64,000 bases of DNA from Micrococcaceae bacterium Sec5.7 (GTDB lineage Bacteria > Actinomycetota > Actinomycetes > Actinomycetales > Micrococcaceae): positions 2,790,001-2,854,000 of the forward strand of contig CP144169.1 of the NCBI GenBank assembly GCA_039636785.1, written 5' to 3'. This document shows positions 56,272-64,000 of this stretch, piece after piece; position 1 is the stretch's first letter; each line of letters begins with the position of its first letter. The position numbers and the translations under genes are program-made. The notes below the pieces were generated by a model that saw nothing but the letters and a program-made list of their open reading frames with translations, was not told the DNA's origin and made no database searches.

Positions 56272-56303
56272 AAAAAGACCCCGCAGGCGTGGCCTGCGGG
56301 GTC
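56272..56303 (-). terminator. Terminator of the tRNA genes
   Basis: A 12-bp stem (56277-56288 with 56292-56303) followed on the minus strand by six T residues; it lies 8 bases beyond tRNA-Met. Confidence 0.88.
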
Positions 56304-56311
56304 CTGGACTG

Positions 56312-56385
56312 TAGCGGTGGGGAGGCTCGATCTCCCGACCTCACGATTATGAGTCGTGCGCTCTAACCAACTGAGCTACACCGCC
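56312..56385 (-). tRNA. tRNA-Met (CAT anticodon, elongator type)
   Basis: 74 nt. Acceptor GGCGGTG/CACCGCT with a G-U first pair, anticodon loop CTCATAA, T-arm GGGAG/CTCCC. No CCA encoded. The loop and arms match elongator Met rather than initiator, which lacks the first acceptor pair and has three G-C pairs above the anticodon loop. An Ile-lysidine tRNA is less likely. Confidence 0.92.
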
Positions 56386-56399
56386 ATAAATGAGAATAA

Positions 56400-56436
56400 C
56401 CTGTGCCAAGCCGGTCAATAACCGCCTTGACACAGG
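56400..56436 (-). other. Hairpin between the two tRNA genes
   Basis: An 11-bp stem with one mismatch (56400-56410 with 56426-56436) fills the spacer between tRNA-Thr and tRNA-Met. Without a T-run it is more likely a processing element than a terminator. Confidence 0.45.
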
Positions 56437-56447
56437 CCCTCATCCAG

Positions 56448-56519
56448 AGCCCCCCACCGGAATCGATCCGGTGACCTCGTTCTTACCAAGAACGCGCTCT
56501 ACCACTGAGCTAGGGGGGC
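56448..56519 (-). tRNA. tRNA-Thr (GGT anticodon)
   Basis: 72 nt. Acceptor GCCCCCC/GGGGGGC, D-arm with AGCTCAGTGGTAGAGC, anticodon loop CTTGGTAA-type with anticodon GGT, T-arm CCGGATCGATTCCGG. Discriminator T and no CCA. First gene of a two-tRNA unit ended by the hairpin at 56272-56303. Confidence 0.93.
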
Positions 56520-56638
56520 AACGAGTAAATACTTTACCGGAAGATACCCCTTCCAACAAATCGGCTTGAGGGTCGGCCGAAGGGCGCCGAAACAGTTGCA
56601 TCGTCGCCCTTTTTGTGGCGCGTTTGGAGCTCCGGGAT

Positions 56639-57013
56639 CTACGGCAGGCGCAGCACCTGTCCCGGGTAAATGAGGTCGGGATTCGGCACGATATCCGCGT
56701 TTACGGCGATGAGCGCGTTCAGGTCAACACCGAACTGGACGGCGATGCCGCTCAGGGTGTCTCCCGGCTCCACAACCACCTCGGTGACGCGGGCAGGCTG
56801 AGCTGCCGCTGCCTGTGCTGTGGCGGCCTGCTGCTGGGCTCCGGTGCCGGTGCCCACCCCGGCACCCATCTGGGCATCAGCCTGGGAATCGTTCCCTGCC
56901 TCAGCGTCGGCTGCGGCGGGCTGCTGCTCGGGCTTCTGCTGCTGTTCTGCGGGCTTCTGCTCGTCCTTCCCGGCAAAACCGAGGTTCTTCTTCAAATCGT
57001 CAAGGAATCCCAT
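56639..57013 (-). CDS. LysM-domain protein
   Basis: 124 residues. The C-terminal LysM domain (about 78-122) reads VEPGDTLSGIAVQFGVDLNA and ends NPDLIYPGQVLRLP. The N-terminal part is Gln/Ala/Glu-rich and low in complexity, with MGFLDDLKKNLGFAGKDEQK at the start and no signal peptide. This resembles the YgaU/potassium-binding BON-LysM group without its BON domain. Peptidoglycan or K+ binding are both possible. AAAGG lies upstream of the ATG. Confidence 0.88.
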   Translation of the reverse strand: MGFLDDLKKNLGFAGKDEQKPAEQQQKPEQQPAAADAEAGNDSQADAQMGAGVGTGTGAQQQAATAQAAAAQPARVTEVVVEPGDTLSGIAVQFGVDLNALIAVNADIVPNPDLIYPGQVLRLP

Positions 57014-57245
57014 GGGACAAACCTTTCAGTAAGTCAGTTGCGTCAGTAAGACAGTTACGGCCGTCTCCGGCGGAAAAGCACCGCAGCCACGCCGTCCGTA
57101 GCCACTCGATAGTACGGCGGCAGCAAGGGTGCTTCAAGGGTTTTGTCACCAGGCAGCCAGAACTTCACGAAATGGCCTGCGGAAATTCACCCGTGGAACC
57201 GCCAATAAACGCATGGATGGCGCCGGGAGTTACGCGGTTAAACCA

Positions 57246-57302
57246 GGATGGGCCGGCTCGAAAGCCGGCCCATCCCCAGACCCCGGATCAATTCCGGGGT
57301 CT
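57246..57302 (-). terminator. Tandem hairpins downstream of the DEAD-box gene
   Basis: Two perfect hairpins in series: 57278-57302 (10-bp stem, 5-nt loop) and 57246-57275 (13-bp stem, CGAA loop). On the minus strand a short TGGTTT follows. The rest of the 305-nt gap 57014-57318 shows no gene. Confidence 0.7.
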
Positions 57303-57318
57303 GCACGCTAACTAAGAC

Positions 57319-59598
57319 TTACCATTTGCCCTTGCGGTTGAAATCGCGGTGTCCGCCTTCATTGCCATGGCGCGGCTTGCGTGCACCGTCACCGTGGCCG
57401 CCGGCGCGTGAATCGCTGGCCTGGCCGCGGTCAGCGCCGCTGGCTGCGGGACGCTCGGCGCCCGCACTGCGCTGCTCTGAACGGTCGCTGTAGGAGCGTC
57501 CGCCACGATCCGCCGAGGAGCGCTCGCCGCCACCGGCGTAGCCGCCGCGATCGCCGTCGGACTTGCGGAATTCCTTCTTGAACCCGCCGTTGCCCTTGAA
57601 GTTGCCGCCGCGGTCGCCACCGCCGGAGTAACCGCCGCGGTCGCCACCGCGGCTACCGCCGGAGTAGCTGCCACGGTCGCCGGACGGCTTGCGGCCGTTG
57701 TCCAGCTCGAGGTGGATCAGCTCGCCGCCGATCCGGGTGCGGGACAGTGCGCGCAGCTGGTCGGCGCTGAGGTCCGCGGGGAGCTCCACGAGGGAGTGGT
57801 CCGAGCGGATGTCAATGCCGCCGATCTGTGCGGAGGAAATGCCGCCCTCGTTGGCAATGGCGCCCACGATGGAGCCCGGCATGACGCGCTGGCGGCGTCC
57901 GACGGCGATCCGGTAGGTCGCATTGCCCGCGGTCAGGGTGCGGGTTGGGCCACGTGAACCGAAGCCGTCGTTGGAGCGCTCGCGCTTCTGGTACTCGGGA
58001 GCCGACGGCAGTTCCTTGACCAGGAGCGGCTGTCCGCCCTGTGCCATGACGGCCAGCGCTGCAGCGATCTCAGAGGCCGGGACGTTGTGCTCTTCCTCGT
58101 AGGAGGAGATGAGGTCGCGGAATGCCGAAACATCCTCGGACTCGAGAGTTTCCGTGATCTTCTCGGCGAACTTGCCCAGACGCAGCGTGTTGACCGTTTC
58201 CGCCGTGGGCAGGTGCATCTGCTCCACCGGCTGGCGCGTTGCCTTCTCAATGGAACGCAGCAGGTACTTCTCACGCGGCGTCATGAACAGGATCGCGTCG
58301 CCGGAGCGGCCGGCACGGCCCGTACGGCCGATGCGGTGGACGTAGGATTCGGTGTCGTGCGGGATGTCGTAGTTGATGACGTGGCTGATGCGCTCCACGT
58401 CAAGGCCACGGGCCGCCACGTCGGTGGCAACCAGAATGTCGATGCGGCCTTCCTTCAGTGCGTCAACAGTGCGCTCACGCTGCTGCTGCGGAATGTCGCC
58501 GTTGATGGCGGCAGCCTGGAAACCGCGGGACTTCAGCTTGTCGGCCAGATCTTCGGTGGCCATCTTGGTGCGCACGAACGCAATGACGCCGTCGAACTCT
58601 TCAACCTCAAGGATGCGGGTCAGGGCATCAAGCTTGTGCGGACCCATGACCTGCAGGTAGCGCTGCTTGGTGTTGGCGCCGGTGGTGGTCTTGGACTTCA
58701 CCGAGATCTCGGCCGGGTTGTTCAGGTACTGCTTGGACATACGGCGGATCTGGCTGGGCATGGTGGCCGAGAACAGTGCAACCTGGCGGCCTTCCGGGGT
58801 CTGCTGGAAGATCTGCTCGACGTCTTCAGCGAAGCCCATCCGCAGCATCTCGTCAGCCTCGTCCAGCACCAAGTACTGGAGTTCGGAGAGGTCCAGTGAG
58901 CCCTTGGAGATGTGGTCGATGACACGGCCGGGGGTACCCACAACAACCTGGGCGCCGCGGCGCAGGCCGGCCAGCTGGGGGCCGTACGCGGAGCCACCGT
59001 AGACAGGGAGGACGGTGAAGTCGGCCATGTGCTTGGCGTAGGAGGTGAAGGCCTCGGCAACCTGGAGGGCGAGCTCACGGGTGGGAGCCAGCACCAGGGC
59101 CTGGGTCTTGCGGGATGGGCCATTGAGATCGTGAAGCTCAGCCAGACGGGACAGCGCCGGTACTGCGAAAGCTGCAGTCTTACCGGTTCCGGTCTGGGCC
59201 AGGCCCACAACGTCGCGGCCTTCGAGCAGCGGCGGGATGGTGGCGGCCTGAATGGGGGTCGGCTTTTCGTAGCCAACATCCAGCAGGGCAGCCAGAACGC
59301 GGCCGTCAAGGCCAAAGTCCGTAAAGCGGACGCCTTCAGCCTCGGTGTCGTCGCCCTTGGAGGAATCAGCCTTGGGGGCCTCTTCCTTGGCGGCGTCAGC
59401 CTTCGGGGCTTCCTCAACAGCGTCAGCCTTCGGGGCTTCCTCAACAGCTTCAGCCTTCGGGGCTTCCTCTGTCGGGGCCTCGATAGTTACGGCGGGGGTG
59501 GATTCAGTTGCGTCGGCAACCGTCTCAGAAGTCTCGACGTCGATCACTGTAGCTTCGGCGTTTGCCGATTCGAAGGAGTCGTTCTGATTTTCGGGCAT
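57319..59598 (-). CDS. deaD: DEAD-box ATP-dependent RNA helicase (DeaD/CsdA type)
   Basis: 759 residues. An acidic N-terminal tail (1-85) contains repeats of the form EEAPKAD. The helicase core (about 90-450) shows the Q motif, AQTGTGKTAAF (motif I), PTRELALQV (Ia), DEAD, SAT and HRIGRTGRAGRSG (VI). A DbpA-type RNA-binding domain follows (YRIAVGRRQRVMPGSIVGAI), then a Gly/Arg/Ser-rich tail with RGGYSGG-like repeats (about 650-759). It remodels RNA during ribosome assembly and cold adaptation. AGGAAA precedes the ATG. A 573-nt gene-free leader lies upstream. Confidence 0.95.
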   Translation of the reverse strand: MPENQNDSFESANAEATVIDVETSETVADATESTPAVTIEAPTEEAPKAEAVEEAPKADAVEEAPKADAAKEEAPKADSSKGDDTEAEGVRFTDFGLDGRVLAALLDVGYEKPTPIQAATIPPLLEGRDVVGLAQTGTGKTAAFAVPALSRLAELHDLNGPSRKTQALVLAPTRELALQVAEAFTSYAKHMADFTVLPVYGGSAYGPQLAGLRRGAQVVVGTPGRVIDHISKGSLDLSELQYLVLDEADEMLRMGFAEDVEQIFQQTPEGRQVALFSATMPSQIRRMSKQYLNNPAEISVKSKTTTGANTKQRYLQVMGPHKLDALTRILEVEEFDGVIAFVRTKMATEDLADKLKSRGFQAAAINGDIPQQQRERTVDALKEGRIDILVATDVAARGLDVERISHVINYDIPHDTESYVHRIGRTGRAGRSGDAILFMTPREKYLLRSIEKATRQPVEQMHLPTAETVNTLRLGKFAEKITETLESEDVSAFRDLISSYEEEHNVPASEIAAALAVMAQGGQPLLVKELPSAPEYQKRERSNDGFGSRGPTRTLTAGNATYRIAVGRRQRVMPGSIVGAIANEGGISSAQIGGIDIRSDHSLVELPADLSADQLRALSRTRIGGELIHLELDNGRKPSGDRGSYSGGSRGGDRGGYSGGGDRGGNFKGNGGFKKEFRKSDGDRGGYAGGGERSSADRGGRSYSDRSEQRSAGAERPAASGADRGQASDSRAGGHGDGARKPRHGNEGGHRDFNRKGKW

Positions 59599-60171
59599 AG
59601 GGAAATTTCCTCATCCATAGGGGGCCAGCGGCACAACCCGAGGTGAGCGGAGCCGCAGTACACGTGCCTTGGTGCCGGGCGATCTTTGCCCGGCCGGTCA
59701 CTAGAAGTCCGGCGCTTTCGCAATCCCGTGGCAGGACTTCCCGCTGCAACTCTTGGCTGCTATCCCAGCAGTCTGTACAGCGTTTTCTTTAGCCGGCTCT
59801 CCCTATGAAAATGCCCGCATCACATTAGCGGGCCCCAACACTTGCCAGTCCTGCCTCAAAAATTGGGCAGGAATAAGGGATTTCCGGAGTGGGGGATATT
59901 CCAAGTGTAGGGCAAAGAACGGCCGCTGGGTAACAGAACTGTCGACGGCGGCGGTGACCTTGCGCACATGGCCGCCCGCCGGCGTCGTAATTTCAGGTCC
60001 GCAACAGGCCGTTTCAGCCACCCTGCGGCGGATTTGCGCCACTTTCCAGTCCTGCCGGATCCGGCTGCCCCTCCATCCCCGGGACCGGCTGGCGTGCGCG
60101 GTCAAGAGGTGCAGAAATGCCGACGGCGGCGGTGGACTTTCGCACACGGCGTTCCGCCCGCGGCGGTCAGC
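59599..60171 (-). other. 573-nt interval upstream of the DEAD-box gene
   Basis: No gene is seen. It contains a hairpin with TTTT on the minus strand (59813-59833, 6-bp stem), which could terminate the MOSC transcript or attenuate the helicase, a second hairpin at 59850-59871, and a direct repeat of 30 bases with 26 matches (59943-59972 and 60121-60150). CCAGTCCTGCC also occurs twice (59845-59855 and 60047-60057). A long regulated leader, as known for cold-shock helicase mRNAs, is a reasonable guess. Confidence 0.5.
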
Positions 60172-60825
60172 TCAGCTGCCGAGCCGGCGGAGAAGCCCAT
60201 CGAAGGCGTCGTGGAATTCCGGCTGGAGCCGGATTTCCCCGTCAGCCTCGGCGTCGCGGAGCGCCTCCATGGACTCGAGATCGGGGTCGCTGAACCATTT
60301 GCCGATGGTCACGCCATGGGTGGGCACGTAAAGCCGGTGGATATGGTCCCCTGCCTGGATGCTCCCCGTTCTGACGACGCGGAGGTAGGTTCCCACCAGG
60401 CCGGCCTCGGCGAAGCGCTTGATCCACCGGGGCTCATCCATGCGGCGTTGGAATGTGGCACACGGTGTGCGCGGCGAGGTGACCTCGACTTCCACCTGGA
60501 GCCCGATTTTCCACCGCTCACCAATCACGGCTTCAGTGGTTCCGATGCCGGAGACCCGGAGGTTCTCCCCGAAAATCCCGGGCGGCATGTCCCGCTGAAG
60601 CTCCCCCGCCCAGTAGTCGGCATCGGCCTGGGAATAGGCGTACAAGGCCTGGTCCTCGCCGCCGTGGTGGATCCGGCTGGCCTGGATATCGCCGTGAAGC
60701 CCCAGCTTGTGGACCTTCACGGGTCCGTCCACAGGCCGTTTATCGATGGCCGTGACACCCACGCTCCCCTCATCGCTGAGGAGCTGGTGTACCCGGCAGA
60801 CTGCAAGTAATGATGCGGTGTCCAT
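60172..60825 (-). CDS. MOSC-domain protein
   Basis: 217 residues. MOSC domain of the YiiM type: GLHGDIQASRIHHGGEDQAL, AYSQADADYWAGELQRDMPP, and GENLRVSGIGTTEAVIGERW. MOSC proteins handle sulfur bound to molybdenum cofactor or reduce hydroxylated nucleobases and similar substrates (YiiM). No conserved Cys as in sulfurase-type members is obvious at the usual place. The start ATG 60825 is supported by TAGACT six bases upstream. Monocistronic. Confidence 0.9.
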   Translation of the reverse strand: MDTASLLAVCRVHQLLSDEGSVGVTAIDKRPVDGPVKVHKLGLHGDIQASRIHHGGEDQALYAYSQADADYWAGELQRDMPPGIFGENLRVSGIGTTEAVIGERWKIGLQVEVEVTSPRTPCATFQRRMDEPRWIKRFAEAGLVGTYLRVVRTGSIQAGDHIHRLYVPTHGVTIGKWFSDPDLESMEALRDAEADGEIRLQPEFHDAFDGLLRRLGS

Positions 60826-60831
60826 GTGACC

Positions 60832-60837
60832 AGTCTA
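60832..60837 (-). promoter_or_regulatory. Leaderless -10 of the MOSC gene
   Basis: TAGACT, six bases, ATG 60825; the same arrangement as thyA. Confidence 0.55.
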
Positions 60838-60995
60838 GGTTCCCGGGCGGTCCCGGTTACCAGACCGCCAGGACGGGCAGTTCCGCGCCGGAATTCGTTA
60901 GCGGCGCGTCCGGGCAACGGCTAGGCTGAATTCAGGATTTAGTTCCGGCGCTTTGGCACGCCTGGATCCCGGCATGGACCATCGAGGGGGACACC

Positions 60996-61613
60996 ATGGG
61001 CCCGAAACAGGACCCGCATAAGGACCCGAAAAAGGGCGCGGCGAAGAAGGACCAAGACAAAACCGCCGCGTCCGATTTCACCCCGCCACACGGCGATCCC
61101 GGGAGCGGACAGATTCCCCCATGGCAGGTACCGCAGCCGGAACTCCGCCCTGACCTGCTGGGCCAGCCCATTCCTGTGCTGGATCCCTTCGCCAGGGACC
61201 GCGAGCGCGAGGTGCATTCCGCTGCGGTGCGTAAGAAGCGTTCGCAGCGCCGCACCGTCGTCGTCGGTCTTGGTGTGACTGCCCTGCTGGCCGGGACCAT
61301 CACCGCCGTGGTGGCGAGCAACCAGGACGAGGCTGACTATGCGCAGGTCTGTTTCAACGACGAAACCGGCGAGCGCGTGGACGATACCCAGTGCAACAGC
61401 TCAGCCGGACGCAGCGGGGCCCTGTACGCGTGGTACTTCTATGCCCGCGGAGCCAGTGTTCCCGGCGTAGGCCAGAACCGTTCCAGCTACCCCGCGGCAA
61501 CCAAGACCGTTCCGAGCGGAGCCAAGACGGCCACGGGCTACAGCACCAAGGGCGGCACCGTCAGCAGGGGCGGCTTTGGCAGCAGCTCCAAAGGCGGAAG
61601 CACGGGGGGCTAG
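60996..61613 (+). CDS. Single-span membrane protein, first gene of the ATP-grasp operon
   Basis: 205 residues. A Lys/Asp/Pro-rich cytoplasmic N-terminus (1-85), one membrane helix (about 88-107) and an extracytoplasmic C-terminus with two Cys (VCFNDETGERVDDTQCNSS), ending in a Gly/Ser-rich tail. The position before an ATP-grasp protein parallels ygiB-ygiC of E. coli, though sequence similarity to YgiB is not evident to me. GAGGGGGA precedes the ATG. The next gene starts 2 nt after its stop, so they are cotranscribed. Confidence 0.8.
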   Translation: MGPKQDPHKDPKKGAAKKDQDKTAASDFTPPHGDPGSGQIPPWQVPQPELRPDLLGQPIPVLDPFARDREREVHSAAVRKKRSQRRTVVVGLGVTALLAGTITAVVASNQDEADYAQVCFNDETGERVDDTQCNSSAGRSGALYAWYFYARGASVPGVGQNRSSYPAATKTVPSGAKTATGYSTKGGTVSRGGFGSSSKGGSTGG

Positions 61614-61615
61614 GC

Positions 61616-62827
61616 GTGAAGCGATTGTCATCGGAGCCCCGGCCGGACTGGAAGCAGAAGATCGAAGAGCAGGGCCTGGTCTTTTCCACCACCACCATGC
61701 CTGACGGCAAGAAGATCGAGTACTGGAACGAATCCGCCTACTACGAGTTCACCATGGACGAGGTGGAGACCCTCGAGGGAACCGCCGAGGAAATGCACCG
61801 GATGTGCCTCGAGGCGGCGAAGTTCCTGGCCACGGGCGCCATGGGCGAGATCGGGATCGGCCCGCAGGCGCTGGAGCTGGCCGGCGAATCACTCCTGGCC
61901 GGCGATATGGACATCTACGGGCGCTTCGACTTTGTCTACGACGGCCAGGGCGGGCCGGCCAAGATGCTGGAGTACAACGCTGACACCCCCACCGGGCTCA
62001 TCGAAGCCGCCGTGGCCCAGTGGTTCTGGCTGCAGGACGTCTTCCCCGAGAAGGACCAGTGGAACGGCATCCATGAGGCCCTAATCCGGCAGTGGAAGAA
62101 ACTGCAGTACCGCACCGGCATGAGCACACTGCACATTGCGCACTCGGAGGCCGAGGAATCCGGCGAGGACTGGATGACGGCCGCCTACATGCGGGATGTG
62201 GCCGGCCAGGCGGGCTGGACCACCATCGGGATCAACATGTCGGACATCGGCTGGGACCCCAACCTGAACCGCTTTGTGGACCTGGACAACTTCATGATCA
62301 GCACCATGTTCAAGCTCTACCCGTGGGAGCTCATGATGAAGGAGCCCTTCGGCCACCGGCTGCTCCAGCGTGCCCACAATCCGCGTTGGGTTGAGCCTGC
62401 CTGGAAGATGCTGCTGTCCAACAAGGCCCTGCTGGCCGCACTCTGGCACCTCTATCCGGATCATCCCAATCTGCTCCCCGCCTACCTCAACGAACCGGGG
62501 CCGCTGAAGGAGTGGGTGGCCAAGCCGCTGCTTGGGCGCGAAGGCGACAACATCAAGATCCACGCCGACGGCATCAACATGGAGCAGACTGGCGGGTACG
62601 GTCGCGAGGGCTGGTGCTACCAACAGTTCCACTCACTCCCCAGCTTCGACGGTAACCACCCGGTCCTGGGCCTGTGGGTGGTGGACGGCGAGTCCGTGGG
62701 CTGCGGGATCCGCGAATCCGACGGCCCCATCACCGATTACTTCTGCCGTTTTGTGCCCAACACCATCGACGCAGCCGCTCCGCTTTCAGCAAAGGCCTAT
62801 TCCAGCAAAGCAGGTATCGCACTATGA
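61616..62827 (+). CDS. Glutathionylspermidine synthase-like ATP-grasp protein
   Basis: 403 residues. The GSP-synthase preATP-grasp family is recognised from AKMLEYNADTPTGLIEAAVA (substrate region), RFVDLDNFMISTMFKLYPWE, and the C-terminal GWCYQQFHSLPSFDGNHPVL with metal and ATP ligands. It lacks the amidase domain of E. coli Gss. Actinobacteria make no glutathione or trypanothione, so the amide product is unknown. GTG 61616 follows GGGGGG at a good distance. It overlaps the next gene by 4 bases (ATGA). Confidence 0.9.
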   Translation: MKRLSSEPRPDWKQKIEEQGLVFSTTTMPDGKKIEYWNESAYYEFTMDEVETLEGTAEEMHRMCLEAAKFLATGAMGEIGIGPQALELAGESLLAGDMDIYGRFDFVYDGQGGPAKMLEYNADTPTGLIEAAVAQWFWLQDVFPEKDQWNGIHEALIRQWKKLQYRTGMSTLHIAHSEAEESGEDWMTAAYMRDVAGQAGWTTIGINMSDIGWDPNLNRFVDLDNFMISTMFKLYPWELMMKEPFGHRLLQRAHNPRWVEPAWKMLLSNKALLAALWHLYPDHPNLLPAYLNEPGPLKEWVAKPLLGREGDNIKIHADGINMEQTGGYGREGWCYQQFHSLPSFDGNHPVLGLWVVDGESVGCGIRESDGPITDYFCRFVPNTIDAAAPLSAKAYSSKAGIAL

Positions 62828-64000
62828 GCACAGAGACCACGACGGCGGGCGGCGGCGCCGGGGGCCCGTCCGGTGGCGCTGTCCCCGCCAAGGGGCTCCA
62901 CGCCGGGATCCTGGATCTCGGCGACTCCGTCATGCTGGGGCTGGCCTCCACCGCACCCGTGTATTCGCTGGCGGCCACGCTCGGCCTGATCGTTGCAGTG
63001 AACGGCAACTACACTCCCCTGATCCTGCTCCTGGGCTTTGTGCCCGTGCTGTTCATTGCCTATGCCTTCCGCGAACTCAACAGCGCCATGCCGGACTGCG
63101 GCACCACGTTCACGTGGGCGCGACGAGCCTTCGGTCCGTGGGCCGGCTGGCTGGGCGGCTGGGGTGTGGCGCTGGCGGGCATCGTGGTCCTTGCCAATCT
63201 GGCGCAGGTGGCCGGGCAGTATCTCTGGCTGCTGATCGGCGACGGCTCACTGGCTGCGAACAAGGCCGTGGTGACCGTTACCGGCGTCGTGTTCATTGCC
63301 TTTATGACCCTTGTGAACTACCGCGGCATCCGGCTGGGTGAGCACGTCCAGCGCGTCCTGACATACATCCAGTACATCGCCTTGGGCATCTTTGCGGTGG
63401 CCATCATTGTCCGGATTGTGGGCGGCGCTTCCGGCGGAGCGCCGGAAGGCCAGGCGTTCGACGTCGAGTGGTTCAACCCGGCCGGAGCCTTTGCGGACCC
63501 CGGCGCCGTGGTCCACGGGGCCCTGCTGGCGCTGTTCATCTACTGGGGCTGGGACACCTGCTTGGCCGTCAACGAGGAAACTGAAAACCCCTCCGTCACA
63601 CCAGGCCGCGGCGCCATCATCTCGGCCTTTGTCCTGGTGGCCATTTATGTATCGGTGGCCCTGCTGGTCATGATGTACGCCACCGCGGGCACAGAGGGCA
63701 TCGGCCTGGGCAATACCGCCAACCAGGATGACGTCTTCCTGGCCATGAAGGACGTGGTGCTGGGTCCGTGGGGCTGGCTGATTGTGGTCGCTGTGCTGGC
63801 CTCCGTGCTGTCCTCCACCCAGACCACCATTCTCCCGACGGCCCGCGGCACCCTCTCCATGGGGGTCCACGGCGCACTGCCGGCCAGGTTCGGCGAGGTC
63901 CACAAACGCAATCAGACACCAGGCTTCTCCACCCAGGTGATGGGTGCCGCCGCCATTGTGTACTACGTGGTGATGAGCTTCCTCAGCGAGAACCTGCTGT
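62824..64000 (+). CDS. APC-family amino acid/polyamine permease (3' end outside window)
   Basis: 392 complete codons, cut off by the window end. About ten membrane segments are present, beginning after a 25-residue Gly/Ala-rich N-terminus. LGDSVMLGLASTAPVYSLAA matches the APC TM1 substrate loop. SSTQTTILPTARGTLSMGVH is the conserved TM8 region. It is coupled to the ATP-grasp gene, so it probably imports a substrate of that enzyme or exports its product; amino acids or polyamines are the family's usual cargo. Confidence 0.9.
   Translation, partial: MSTETTTAGGGAGGPSGGAVPAKGLHAGILDLGDSVMLGLASTAPVYSLAATLGLIVAVNGNYTPLILLLGFVPVLFIAYAFRELNSAMPDCGTTFTWARRAFGPWAGWLGGWGVALAGIVVLANLAQVAGQYLWLLIGDGSLAANKAVVTVTGVVFIAFMTLVNYRGIRLGEHVQRVLTYIQYIALGIFAVAIIVRIVGGASGGAPEGQAFDVEWFNPAGAFADPGAVVHGALLALFIYWGWDTCLAVNEETENPSVTPGRGAIISAFVLVAIYVSVALLVMMYATAGTEGIGLGNTANQDDVFLAMKDVVLGPWGWLIVVAVLASVLSSTQTTILPTARGTLSMGVHGALPARFGEVHKRNQTPGFSTQVMGAAAIVYYVVMSFLSENLL

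Noticed and set aside
1..64000. CRISPR array, prophage, insertion sequence or integrative element
   Set aside because: No regularly spaced repeats, transposase, integrase or phage structural genes were found; long inverted repeats present are single elements without a transposase.

Overview
The window is GC-rich chromosomal DNA from a high-GC actinobacterium, most likely Arthrobacter in the broad sense (Micrococcaceae). Support comes from mycothiol synthase (mshD), the atypical nitrogen regulator GlnR, a two-domain MutT1 beside ppk, actinobacterial RpoB and NusG, and many leaderless start sites of the form TANNNT-N6-ATG/GTG. The genus is an inference from protein character; no 16S rRNA is present. 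I see no phage, insertion sequence, CRISPR array or integrase.

Region 1 (1-13.2 kb, mostly minus strand) is the transcription and translation core: tRNA-Trp, secE, nusG, rplK, rplA, rplJ, rplL and rpoB. It is interrupted by two paralogous GNAT proteins between rplA and rplJ, and by a lipoprotein, a thiolase and a YbaK-type deacylase between rplL and rpoB. Region 2 (13.5-19.4 kb) has a class I aminotransferase and an envelope-stress cluster: a PspC-fused histidine kinase and LuxR-type regulator, diverging from two PspC proteins with a small membrane protein between them. Region 3 (19.5-29.9 kb) holds pfkA, a GNAT protein, a PadR-controlled MFS exporter, an ankyrin protein, ygfZ, a flavodoxin-like reductase, nitrobindin, a 37-residue membrane protein, a polytopic membrane protein, glnR and mshD. 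Region 4 (30-38.2 kb) holds ppk-mutT1, a broken membrane-protein gene followed by a GntR regulator, the thyA-folA pair and asd. Region 5 (38.3-45.4 kb) holds a winged-helix protein, murB, a broken MFS gene, a MaoC/HadAB-like pair and several small or poorly known genes.

Region 6 (45.4-55.5 kb) is accessory: a nitrate/sulfonate/taurine-type ABC operon with a TauD-family dioxygenase, a ROK-regulated GH13 glucosidase plus aldo/keto reductase, and a CPA1 Na+/H+ antiporter. The ABC ATPase, the dioxygenase and the antiporter carry single-base frameshifts. Region 7 (55.5-64 kb) has an NAD(P)-binding protein, tRNA-Met and tRNA-Thr, a LysM protein, a DEAD-box RNA helicase, a MOSC protein, and an operon of a membrane protein, a glutathionylspermidine-synthase-like ATP-grasp protein and an APC permease that runs off the window end.

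The main points for follow-up are three long intergenic hairpin elements (two sharing an outer flank around unrelated inner stems), five genes broken mostly by single-base losses while core genes are intact, about a dozen leaderless promoters that fix start codons, perfect-palindrome operators for the PadR and ROK regulators, an 11-bp direct repeat at the glnR promoter, and the ATP-grasp/APC operon of unknown product.
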